Source: Imbricaverruca yamaguchii (taxonomy: Eukaryota > Arthropoda > Thecostraca > Neoverrucidae). Taken from it: DNA of 64,000 nucleotides. A program made the position numbers and the translations under genes. The DNA lies in the NCBI GenBank assembly GCA_034440575.1, contig JAOTOL010001507.1, positions 887,501-951,500 on the forward strand, written 5' to 3'. The first letter of the stretch is position 1. Each line of letters begins with the position of its first letter. This document shows positions 1 through 12,300 of this stretch, in pieces. The notes under the pieces are model-generated. The model did not search any database. It saw only the letters and a program-made list of their open reading frames with translations, and was not told the origin of the DNA.

Positions 1-235
1 TTTTCATTCATTTGGCATTCATTTTCGCATTGAAGATCTAACCTGTGTGCTCGTTTTATCCAAATTCAAGTCAGATTTCCAATCGGTGTGAAATTCCAAA
101 CGCGTTCCGCTGCGAAAGCACGCGCATTTGCGTCGACCAAAGCCGCAGCCCCACCGGCGTCGCCGGCGCCCGGCTACGGCTCTGCGCGTGTGTCTAACCG
201 CCGGGCCGCCGCCGCCGCCGCCGCCTATCCAACAG
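1..235. other. Mhc intron, right part
   Basis: No recognisable coding sequence. The stretch is AT-rich at first, then GC-rich with a run of GCC triplets just before the acceptor CAG at 233-235. The upstream Mhc exons lie outside the window. Confidence 0.6.
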
Positions 236-373
236 GAGGCCTTCGACGTGCTGCAATTCACGGCCGAGGAGAAGATGAACATCTACAAGGTCACCGCCAC
301 CGTGATGCACCTCGGCGAGATGAAGTTCCGTCAGAAGGGCCGCGAGGAGCAGGCGGAGGCCGAGGGCGCCGAG
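236..373 (+). CDS. Mhc: Mhc alternative exon 1a (upper 50K domain)
   Basis: 46 codons, phase 0 at both ends, from [13 protein letters not shown] to [12 protein letters not shown]. Acceptor CAG at 233-235; donor GTGGGT at 374. It encodes two helices of the upper 50K domain and ends just before the cardiomyopathy loop. The neighbouring exon 442-579 has the same length and phase and encodes a diverged version, so only one of the two can fit in a mature message. In Drosophila Mhc the equivalent stretch is, as I recall, part of a constant exon. Confidence 0.9.
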
Positions 374-3300
374 GTGGGTGCCGACAGGGCGGCCGGCCGC
401 CGCCGCCGCTCGCGCTGACCGTGACTCGCGCCGGTTCGCAGGAGTCGTTCGATATCCTGGGCTTCACTCAGGAGGAGAAGGATAACATTTACAAGGGCGT
501 GGCGGCCGTCATGCACCTCGGCACGCTCAAGTTCAAGCAGCGCGGCCGTGAGGAGCAGGCCGAGGCCGACGGCAAGGAAGTAAGACCGGCTGGCCGCCGC
601 CATCTTGCCGCCGCCGTCTTCCGCCGCCATCTTGCGCCGCCATCTTGCGCCGCCATCTTTGTTTCCTTTCGCAGCGTGGCCGGCCGGCCGGCCGGCGCCC
701 TTTTCGAACGCCGCACTGTTGGCACTGCGCTGTGGTGGCGACGCGTAGTAGACCACTGGGCGTGTGTGGGTGACGCTCCCCTGGCTTCCCCACCGACCCG
801 ACCCCCCAGTTTTCCAGCTCGGTCGCTCCCCCAGCCCCGCCGGCAATACCTTGGTCACATACTCCGATCGTGAAATTGCACAGGTGTTGCGACGACGACG
901 CCAATTTCGCTGAGGCAGTGAACATTCAGTAAATCAGTCCACAAAAGGGTGGCTAACTGAAGCCTGGTCGGCAATGGTTCATTTGTGTGTGCATAGTTTT
1001 GCTCCCGAGCCTCATCGCCGGTATCCTGCGATGTCGGTGATCGGGCTGAAAGGTGTGTCGCACCTTTGTGGAAGCCAGGGGACGTGTCACCGCTCTACCA
1101 TCATAATGTCAGCCGCCTTGCTGTGTACATCGAAATGCACTGAATTGAAACAATAACCTCCGCTGAAACTACCCCCGTGTGCATTAACGGTTTCTGCGGC
1201 TTTTACGAGCGAAGCTTACTCCGAATTTCACCGCGTGAACGTAACAGTCTTCATCGACTCACCACTAACATGCCAGAATGTGATGCTCACTCCCAACCTA
1301 ACTCGCAAGCCGCTCGCCGGCCGTTAAGCGCAAGTGTCCCACTCAGGCCACGTGCTGTACCCTGTGTCATCAACTGCACCCCGTGTCATTTCGTCGTGGC
1401 TGTCTACATGTAGCACGACCCCCCCCCCCGCACACTTCGCCCCACCACCCGGCGCCGCTCAAGTCCTCAAGCAACTTGGACTGTAGCACTGTCCCCATGT
1501 TGTGCCCTGCGTGTGTGGTTCCCGCACGTGCACGTGATCTCTGTCCTCAGCGGCAGACAGAGTAGCGCACTTCACCAACGACCCCCCCCCCCCCCCCGTT
1601 ATGATCTGTGTCACCCCACTGTCCACGGGCTGCCCCGCGACTACCAACGTCGCACATCACAACGTAGCAAACTCAAGTCGATGGCTGCAACGAATAACAT
1701 CCATGCAGGTTATGCATGCTTGCCTCCTGAAAACGCATCATTTTGTTGACTGCGGAGGGTTTGAGCCCCTCCCTGCGGTCCGTGTGTGCGCCGTTGGTCG
1801 CCCCCCGGCTGTGTCACCCAGTCTCTCCGTCGGCCCGCAGGAGCGGTGCTCCGACGTTCCGCCTAACCTGTGACTCTCGCGGACGCACACTCCCGGCACA
1901 CGTGACGTCACTGATCGCACGGATGTCGTCACTCGCAGGAGGGTGATCGGGTCGCCAAGTTGGTGGGCGTGGACGGTCCCACACTCTACCTGAACCTGCT
2001 CAAGCCCAAGATCAAGGTCGGCAACGAGTTCGTCACCCAGGGCCGCAACAAGGACCAGGTCAGTTCGTTGTTCAGAATCGCAACAAAGGCCAGGTCGGCT
2101 CGCCGCCCACGGTCGCAACCAGGGCCAGGTCAGTTCGTGGTTCAGAATCGCAACAAAGGCCAGGTCGGCTCGACGCCCACGGTCGCAACCAGGTCCAGGT
2201 TAGTTCGTGGTTCAGAATCGCAACAAAGGCCAGGTCGGCTCGTCGTGTCGGCGCACTGCGCCATGTCAGCAATTGCGCGCACAATTCCACACGCGACAAA
2301 TCACATACGGAACGATTCCACACACGACAGCGTACACCAGGTGAAGCAGCTGCCACAGGCGCGAGCCTCTGCGCGGCGATGCTGAGCAACCAGTTCCTCG
2401 GCGCGTCGCGTGACCCGACCAGACGAGCGACCTCATCAGTGACCCGCCCTGGCATGGCGCAGCAGTCCGGACCGCCTGGTAATTTGACCCTCGACCCGGC
2501 CCGCAGGTGTACTACTCGGTGGGCGCCCTGGCCAAGGCCATGTACGACCGCATGTTCAAGTGGCTGGTGAGGAAGGTGAACGTGACGCTGGACACCAAGC
2601 AGAAGCGCCACCGCTTCATCGGCGTGCTGGACATCGCCGGCTTCGAGATCTTCGACGTGAGTCTCCCTGCTCGTGCTGGAAGCGTTGGTGCGTCTGGTGC
2701 TGCTTCTAGTGGTCCAAATGGGTATTGTGTATCATTTTCGAACCACGACATAACGTCACTCCTGTAACGCATTCCGCGACTGAAGTCGAACTCGCCGATT
2801 TCGCCAGTCGCCCAACATTCTGTCATCGCAGGTAGTTATGTGTTATGGTTGCGTATTTGTTCTATAGCTGTGCTCACCGTGTATTTTATCGAGACCTCCT
2901 TGGTCCCATTGAACAACCTGGCAATCCGTGCCTTCGTCGACGCTGAAGGCCTGTAGGCCGAAGATGCTGCTGTACTTCGGGGACGGGCGCTCACGCGAGA
3001 GTTGTGAGTGGTTAAAGCTACCGAGTTCCACGTGAGTTGTAACCGATCCGATCCACCGTCCCGCTCAAGAGTTCCCTGACGCGTGCGTGGACGACGCTGA
3101 CCCAGCCCGTGCCCGGGTGTGCCGGGACTTGTGATGTGGCCCCCCGGCCTGTTTCACTTTGACGATCCAACTCCAGCCGCTCTCGTGAATCGCCTCTGGC
3201 GAGATCCCGCTTGTTCAGAATGGCAGTGCTGCCAACTGAACGGTGCTGCCAACTGACCTGGGAGAATTGGCTCCCAGCGTGTGACGTCGCACCCTGAGAT

Positions 3301-6300
3301 GACGTCACCCGGAGATGTGTTAACTTCACAGGACGCCGAGCGTGAGCCCTGCGTCGGGTCACGACCCAGTCACGTCATCTGCGAGTGGCAGTGCTTGTGT
3401 TCGAGTGACCGCCACCAGGTGTTCGCGTTGACTTCGCCGCTATCGTCGGCGGCGACAGCGCCAACAGCGAACGAGCAGCAGCGCGATGTATTTTCAGCCC
3501 ACTCGAACGGAGTGCAGAGGACACCGACCGCTCACCTTCAAATACTTGCAGGACAGGTATCTAGATAGCCTAGCGTTGATCCGTATTTTTCATGTTTTCT
3601 ATATCTAACGTCACATCTAAGCAGCCCGATAAGTCTCGCCAATCGCGAGTAAAAAAAAAACACTGACAAATCACCTCCCACCACCTGACCGCAAACTCTT
3701 CTACCAGTTCAACGGCTTCGAGCAGCTCTGCATCAACTTCACCAACGAGAAGCTGCAGCAGTTCTTCAACCACCACATGTTCGTTCTCGAGCAAGAGGAG
3801 TACAAGCGCGAGGGCATCGACTGGGTGTTCGTCGACTTTGGCATGGACCTCCAAGCGTGTATTGAGCTGATGGAGAAGGTACACCGGTCGAGACCGTACG
3901 CGCCGCATGGGGGCGTCGCCGACGCGCCGGCGCTCCTCGTGTAGCACCTCGGTCAGACTCAGATCCGACACCGAGACCACCACTCCCCCTCTCTCTCCCT
4001 CTGAGTGCCCACGAGCGTACTGCCGTGAGGTCACTGGGTGTCCCCCGAGTGCAATCTGCGTGGCCCTGAGTGTTCCCTGAATACCTCCGGGTCGCGGCCT
4101 TCGCGCCAGCTTCACGGCTGCCTTGAGTTCTTGAGTGATTTCTGAGTTCTTGAGTGCTTTCTGAGTTCTTGAGTGCTTTCTGAGTTCTTGAGTGATTTCT
4201 GACTGCCTCTCTGAGCGCCCGCTTGTGACCCTGAGTGATTCTATGCACTAAACGGTTGCAGACCTCCGTTGCGCAGGTCGCTTCGGTCTTTTCCCGGATG
4301 TGAGCTGCGTCGGTTGTGCACAAAAGCCGGCCTTCTGATCATTTTTGCACCTTTTTTTGTTCTGCGTGCACCACTTTGTGTGTCGCCCCGCCCCGCTGCC
4401 CATTGCTTCACTTCCAGTGGCCTTGCACACTTCGGCTGGCTGTGTGTGTAGCTACGCGGCGAGCTTATTTAAGATTGCTCAGCATTGCGTGCTTGTTGGG
4501 GATTCCTCAGCATTGCGTGCTTGTTGGGGATTCCTTGGCATTGCTTGCTTACTGGAGATTATCGGGCATTGCGTAGCTTGGGCGATCGCGTATCCAGAGC
4601 AAGTCACGGAGGTAGTCAGGTAATCGACTTCGACGTTGCTTTTGATCGCCTGAACGTCAACTACATCGAGAGTATTCTCGCACGTCGCCGCGTTCAACCA
4701 TCGGCTGCCAGGATTGGTTCTTCAGCGTCGTTCTCCTTTCACACTCCTTCGTTCCAGGTGTTCGCTTCCGCCACCCTTGACCGCCACATCGACTGAATGT
4801 GTGCCATCCGCAGCCATACTCATGCATTATGTGTGCGCTTTTATGTTCGAAGAGGGACGCCACCGTTTCTGCGAACCTCGTCGTTCACACGCCAACCCCT
4901 CGCATTCTAGTTCAACGGATTCGAGCAGCTGTGCATCAACTTCACGAACGAGAAGCTGCAACAGTTCTTTAATCACCACATGTTCGTACTCGAGCAAGAG
5001 GAGTACAAACGGGAGGGTATTAACTGGACGTTTGTCGACTTTGGTATGGACCTGCAGGCCTGCATAGAGCTCATGGAGAAGGTAACTATGGCAACCACTT
5101 GCGACTGCATGACGTCACTCACCAGGTCCGTCGCCGTCCTCGGCAATAACTCGGTGGACGATAGAGAAATAGCGAAATAGAAATAGAGAAATAGACGATA
5201 GCGATCGGGCGATCGTTAGAGGAAGCATGACGGCATAGAGGAGACAGGACGCTTCCCCAGGCCATCCAGACTCGGACAGACGCCGTCACCATGGCTCCTT
5301 GAAGCCATCACCTTGCCAAAGGTTTCGTTACAAAGGCTCTGTTCGGAGGCGAGCGAGGCGGGTGGATTGAGCAGCAAAGTAATTTCGACTAAGACGGCAA
5401 TGACGCCTTGATTGCCTGGGTTTTCCCCTTCCCGGCCGTTCCCCGTTTCCTCTGTGAATGCCATCTCCTGAGTGCCCCGTCATTCCATGTCATCGTGGCA
5501 TGTCATGTCACTCCGTCCTGTCATGTCATCCCGTCATGTCATGTTATCCGGTCATGTCGTGTCACGTCATCCCGTCATGTAATTGGCCTGGCGCTGCGTC
5601 GTTCAACCGCACGACCAGAAGGCTTCGTCGACGCGTGCACCGCTTCTGTGAGGCTGCCTCGCTTCTCCTGGTGTGAGCGGCAGCTTGCGGAGTCGTCGGG
5701 ACTGCGAAGTTACCAGCCCTGTGCTGAGACGTCGCCACGGGGCGGCAAGACTGCATCCGAGAATCTCTCGCTCCCACGGGCAAGCCTCACTGCAAACGGA
5801 TGCTTCGGCAGAGCCGGCCAGCTAGTGGAGGACTACGCACTACCGCCACTCCGGTCGCCTCTCGCCGAAGGCGGAGGTTTCGGAGGTTTTGGAGGCTTTG
5901 GGGGCGAAGGCACTGAAGTTTTATGGGCGCAAAATGACCCTAGATGTTGACGCGCCCCTAGACTCCAATCCACCACCACTACTGAAGATTTCGAAGACAC
6001 GTTCGCCGAGAGAGCTCGCCTTCCCGCATGTTTTCCTGTCACACAGCAGGCACGCCCACACAACGCATGCAGATACTCGTGCGGTCGCCGCTGCACATTC
6101 CGACCGTCGCCGGCACGGTTTGCCTGTGCACCTCACGCACCCGCCCTGAACTGGCCAAACACCTCACGCAGAGCGGCCACAGTGCTGGAACGAATGCTCG
6201 GCGGTGCCGCCCGCCGCCGGTTTGTCGTGCCCCTGTACACGATCAGTGTCGCGCGTGTCACGCGCACGGGAATGTGCATGCCCCCGCCCCCTGCACCTGC

Positions 6301-9300
6301 ACCCGGCCCCCCGACCAGCCCATGCCAGACTGCGCCTGTGTGGCATCGTGTTCGACTGCATCGTGTTCGACTGCATCGTGTTCGACCGCATCGTGTTCTC
6401 CGTCCGTGTATCTGCCCCGTGGAGCGACCCGCGCGGCGAGCCTGCACGTTCGTGTTTTCAGTGTCCGGCGCGGGCGTGCACGCGAGACTTCCCGCCACCG
6501 TGAATGCGGTCCGCATGAGTGTTGTCCCCGCGCCACGTGGTCTGCACGTGTGCTGTCCTCGTGCCACGTGTTCTGCACGTGTGCTGTCCTCGTGACACGT
6601 CATCTGCACGTGTACAGCGGCGTTCAGGAGTACCGCCGAGGATAGCGGACCACTCCTCGGCGTCTGTGATGCCCGGCATGAACCACGTGACGTGACGTGA
6701 CGTGACGTGACGTCGCCCGTGACCGCCACCACCGCCCGGTGACGGCGACCGTTGTCTGTCCGCCCTCCACTAACGCTCCAGACCGGCTTACCGGCAGCTG
6801 AACAACTTCGAGCAGCTCTGCATCAACTTCACCAACGAGAAGCTGCAACAGTTCTTCAACCACCACATGTTCGTGCTGGAGCAAGAGGAGTACAAGCGCG
6901 AGGGACTCAACTGGAGCTTCATCGACTTCGGCCTCGACCTGGAGCAGTGCATTAGCCTCATCGAACGGGTACAGGCTCGGGCAGAAGTCCTGGTCTGCCC
7001 GCACGGGTACAGCCGCTGGCAACGTTGCCATCGCGCTGGGTGATAGTGCTGCGGTGAATGGTGGCTACACGGTTTGCAGCTTGCAGCGTATAGTCCAAGC
7101 TGTGGTCGCTTAGCTGAATCAAACGCTGATATTCTGCAGCTGGGTGCACTCAGATGGCTTAGCCCTGGTCTGTACATCTCACTCAAAGAGAAACGACGCT
7201 TTAATCATTTACTGTCGCACCGATAACAATAAAGGTATGTCTTCATATTATCACCAACGACAAGAAGTCCACTTTCGCAACACTCCGTTTTCATGTTGAT
7301 TTTGCACTAGCTGGCAGGCAATCCTATTTGCGCAACGGTACACGCTCCACAATAGTCCAATCCGCAGGACCGACTGGCAACTATAGCGCATCATGTGGCG
7401 CCATCTACCACATGTGACAAGCTGTCGTTTTTCCTAGTTTTCCACGGCCATGTACGCCATGTGTAGCCTCCGATAAAGGATTGTCCAATTTCCACTGCAT
7501 GCTGCTGGGGGTGCATTCAGCCGCGTTTGGACTAACGCTTGGACAAACACACGTATGCCTCGACTTCTTCACCGTTTCATGTGTACGACATACCGTTGTA
7601 TTGTGAGCGCGTGTATTTTACAGTCGAGTAGATGTTCTTGATGCGAAGTGTCGTCAGTGCTCTGACCATCCTCAGCGCCGTACCAAATAGTGTATTAAGG
7701 TATATAAGCATTGATGATTTTCCAACCCTGCTCCTCATTTGCCGAGTTTAATTAATCAGGCGGAGATCCGCCAAGCTCCACTTAAGCCCTGTTATTTCAT
7801 TCCCTCTGTTTTCCCATCTCAAGACAAACAGAGCAGCACGTGAACATTGTACCCGAGTACGTACGACTAGGCGATTGTCGTGTAGAAAGAAACATCGTCC
7901 ACACGAGTTGTTACTAGTTGTAGAAGCTAACTTAACCACGATTAGCTGGACGTTTATGTTCCGTGTAGATGCTTGTTATACACTAGCACTTACTTGTTGA
8001 TTAGTGGTTGGGTACCTGGGAAAATATCCCCCACCGAATACTTCAAAGTGCGCGCGGTTTTGATGGGTCTGCCCTCCCCTGACTCATGTCACTGTGCTTG
8101 ATGTGTGCCTTGCTGGCCGCTGACCCCGCCTCTCCTACGCAGCCCATGGGCGTGCTGTCGATCCTCGAGGAGGAGAGCATGTTCCCCAAGGCCACCGACA
8201 AGACGTTCGAGGAGAAGCTCAAGAACAACCACCTGGGCAAGTCGAGCTGCTTCATCAAGCCGCGACCCGCCAAGCCCGGCCAGACAGAGTCCCACTTCGC
8301 CATCGTGCACTACGCCGGAACGGTCAGTGTCCAGTGCATGCGCGCAGGCGTTTGGCCTTTATTATCACAGGTATTTCATCAGGGAAGGCAGGATTTTGGG
8401 TCGATTTTTTCGTGTAGGGCCATAGAGGTATATAAATCGGAAATCCGATGGCTTTCGCGCTTAAATGGCAGCGCATATTACTCGCTCGCAGAATCTGACT
8501 ATGCGGCGACACTCGACATCTGATCGACATCTATCATCTGATCGACATCTGATCGACATCTATCGTGAGCGACAACCCTCAACATTGATGGAGTTGGCTC
8601 TCTGATGACAGGGCGTCACACCAACAAGCTGTTCAATCTCACCACGGTGGCTGTTCCTCTCGTTTGTTTATTGAGCGGTTCACTACGCACTTCATGCGCA
8701 TTCACGGCTAATGGCGCCCCCACATTGTTTCGCCGGGGGGCAGGCGCGCACCCAGGATTTTTCCATGTGGGGGGCCGGACCGAAAATGGCACTTGGACGG
8801 CTCCAAAAGTGCACTTGACCGGCTCCAAAAAAGGCACTTTGCGGCCCGGGGCACACTGGAAGGTTTGTTGCCCAGGGGTGGGGGGGGGCTTAATTTTCCA
8901 TCCCACATAGGACAGGAAAGGGCACAGGAGAATGTCATTTTTAGGCCAAAATGGCAATTTGGGCCCAAAGGGCACCTTTGGCACAGGCGGGGCACGTAAG
9001 GTAGGTGATTTTTGTGCTAAATTTTTGACATTCCGGCCAAGAGGGCACTTTTCGGTCAAAAGGGCACTTTTGGCAAAAGGGCACTATGGTCTCATGGGGG
9101 GCCGGTCCCCCTGCCCCCCTCCCTCCGGTGCGCCACTGCCGGTGGACCGCGGGATTGGGAAATGTCCCGATCGGTGCGCGAGTGTCGAACCTTTGGTACC
9201 CAGAGCTCAACACCTTAACCACTCGGCCACCCCCGCCCCGTGGCTGTTCCTCGGCGTGACGCACCTTCCGCCGTGACCTTCCGCCGTGACCTTCCGCCGT

Positions 9301-12300
9301 GACCTTCCGCCGTGACCTTCCGCCGTGACCTTCCGCCGTGACCTTCCGCCGTGACCTTCCGCCCTGACCTCCAGGTGGCGTACAACTTGATCGGCTGGCT
9401 GGAGAAGAACAAGGACCCGCTCAACGACACCGTTGTCGACCAGTTCAAGAAGGGCTCCAACAGCCTGGCGCGCGAGATTTTCGCCGATCATCCCGGCCAG
9501 TCGGGCGGCCCCGACACCGGCGGAAAGGGTGAGCCAGGTCGCCGATAGATGGCAGCGTCCGCAGCAGCCGGTCGGCACGGTTCCTTCGCGTTTCGAACTG
9601 CGCCAAGCAACCTGCGGTGATAGCATATGTAATTTGTTTTTAGACCCGGAAGTGGACGAACATTCTAATTGGAGTTCAGCAGATGTTTAGTTTAAAGCCG
9701 ACATTCTTGCTCATCTTACATTCCGCTTTATGTTTGAGTCCATCTTTGTGTATTCTCTTCGTCAGCATGTGTAAGCTTGAGCTCGCCGGTTCGCATAATG
9801 TTCGTTCAAAGTAAACTTTAATTCCGCACACCGCATCACCTGCACCTCATCATTAATCCAGAGGCACAGTTCTGGGTAGGGCGATGCGACACTGCTCTGG
9901 GTAGGGAGATGTGCCACTGCTCTGGGTAGGGCGATGTGACGCTGCTCTGGGTAGAGGGATGTGACAGTGATCTGGGTAGGGAGATGTGATTGTGCTCTGG
10001 GTAGGGTGATGTGACAGTGCTCTGGGTAGGGCGATGCGACACTGCTCTGGGCAGGGAGATGTGGCACTGCTCTGGGTAGGGTGATGTGACAGGCTCTGGG
10101 TAGCGCGATGTGATTGTGCTCTGGGTAGGGAAATGTGACAGTGCTCGGGGCAAGACTGTACGTGTTGCGCTGCGTTTTCCCCTGACGTATGTGCTCCGGG
10201 TCGTCTCCATCGGTCAACGAGTAACACAGCAGGTGGACGACGTAACCTGGTGTCCAGCTGGCCGTCGCTGGGGTCACTGCAGTCACTGGGTCACTGGGGT
10301 CACCGTCGCCGGGACTGTGCAGCCGGCTGTGGCACGCACACTGGAGGTCCATGGTGGAGGGACAGACTATGCTGCACACACACATTAAGGACCCCTGGTA
10401 GCGAGACAAAGTCTGGGGCACGCATACACATACTGGGGGCTCTCAGTAGGGGGACGGATCTTACGACACTCACACTGGGGACCCCTGGTAATGAGAGAGA
10501 GCTTGTGGCACACATACACTGGGGACCCCTGGTAGCGAGACAGAGTCTGGGGCACGCATACACATACTGGGGGCTCTTAGTAGGGGGACGGATCTTACGA
10601 CACTCACACTGGGGACCCCTGGTAATGAGAGAGAGCTTGTGGCACACATACACTGGGGACCCCTGGTAGCGAGACAGAGTCTGGGGCACGCAACACATAC
10701 TGGGGGCTCTGTAGGGGACGGATCTTACGACACTCACTGGGGACCCCTGGTGAGAGAGAGCTTGTGGCACACATACACTGGGGACCCCTGGTAGCGAGAC
10801 AGAGTCTGGGGCACTATACACATACTGGGGGCTCTTAGTAGGGGGGACGGATCTTACGACACTCACACTGGGGACCCCTGGTAATGAGAGAGAGAGCTTG
10901 TGGCACACATACACTGGGGACCCCTGGTAGCGAGACAGAGTCTGGGGCACGCATACACATACTGGGGGCTCTTAGTAGGGGACGGATCTTACGACACTCC
11001 ACTGGGGACCCCTGGTAATGAGAGAGAGTTGTTTCACAAACACTGGGCCCCCCTATCGAAAAAAAATTGGAAAAATGGACGGATCTTACGACACTCACAC
11101 TGGGGACCCCTGGTAATGAGAGAGAGCTTGTGGCACACATACACTGGGGACCCCTGGTAGCGAGACAGAGTCTGGGGCACGCATACACATACTGGGGGCT
11201 CTTAGTAGGGGGACGGATCTTACGACACTCACACTGGGGACCCCTGGTAATGAGAGAGAGCTTGTGGCACACATACACTGGGGACCCCTGGTAATGAGAG
11301 AGAGCTTGTGGCACACATGCACTGGGGACCCCTGGTAGCGAGACAGAGCCATGGCACACATAATCTGGGGACCACTGGTAGCGAGACAGAGAGTATATGG
11401 CACACATGCACTGGGGACCCCTGGTAGCGAGACAGAGTCTATGGCACACATACACTGGGGACCCCTGGTAGCGACAGAGAGTATATGGCACACATACACT
11501 GGGGACCCCTGGTAATGAGAGGAAGAGTATGTGGCACACCTACACTGGGACCCCTGGTAGCGAGAGAGAGAGTATATGGCACACATACACTGGGGACCCC
11601 TGGTAGCGAGAGAGAGTATATGGCACACATACACTGAGGATCCCTGGTAACGAGAGAGAATGTATGGCATACATACACAAGGGACCGCTGGTAGCGAGAC
11701 AGATTCCATATCGCACACACTCTGACGCCCCTGGCGCCGGCTCGGAGCTGCCGGCCATCTGTGACAGCTGACCTCGCTGTACCCTCAGGCGCCAGGCGCG
11801 CCAAGGGCTCGGCCTTCCAGACGGTGTCGGCCATGTACCGGGTAAATACCGCCGTGTGACACTGTGTACGCCCCGAGGCGCGTGACCTGACCTCAGCAGC
11901 TGGCGCCGGTCGGCCCGCGTCTGGACCTGAAATGGTCGCCTCGACCTGAAATGGTCGCCTCGACCTGAAATGGTCGCCTCGACCTGAAATTGTCGAGGCG
12001 ATGTGGCCGTTTCGGCCGGCCCTCCGAACAGCACCAAAATTACAATCTGACGTGTCATCATACAAACCCTTCTCTAAAAAAGAAAACGATTTCACGATTT
12101 CGCCAGCGCCGGGTCCCTGCGCCACAAATGCCCGACCCGGCGTTTGTGGCGCAGTCCGACCCCACCTGAAACACCGTTTGGACTTCAGAAAGGCTTCAGA
12201 GTGTCCTGTGTTCGAAAAAATCAACACGCGGACAAAATGTCGAGAGGCACCGGAGGCCACCGGCGCTCGCGCTGCTGACGGAACGGCATGCCGTGCCTCG

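Noticed and set aside
88..873. 261-codon open frame across the first two exons
   Set aside because: It runs through intron sequence and only partly overlaps myosin frames. Splice sites and homology define the two 46-codon exons instead.
10300..11718. Open frames of 200 or more codons on the minus strand ([11 protein letters not shown] repeats)
   Set aside because: Products of the ~44-bp minisatellite; no splice context or homology.
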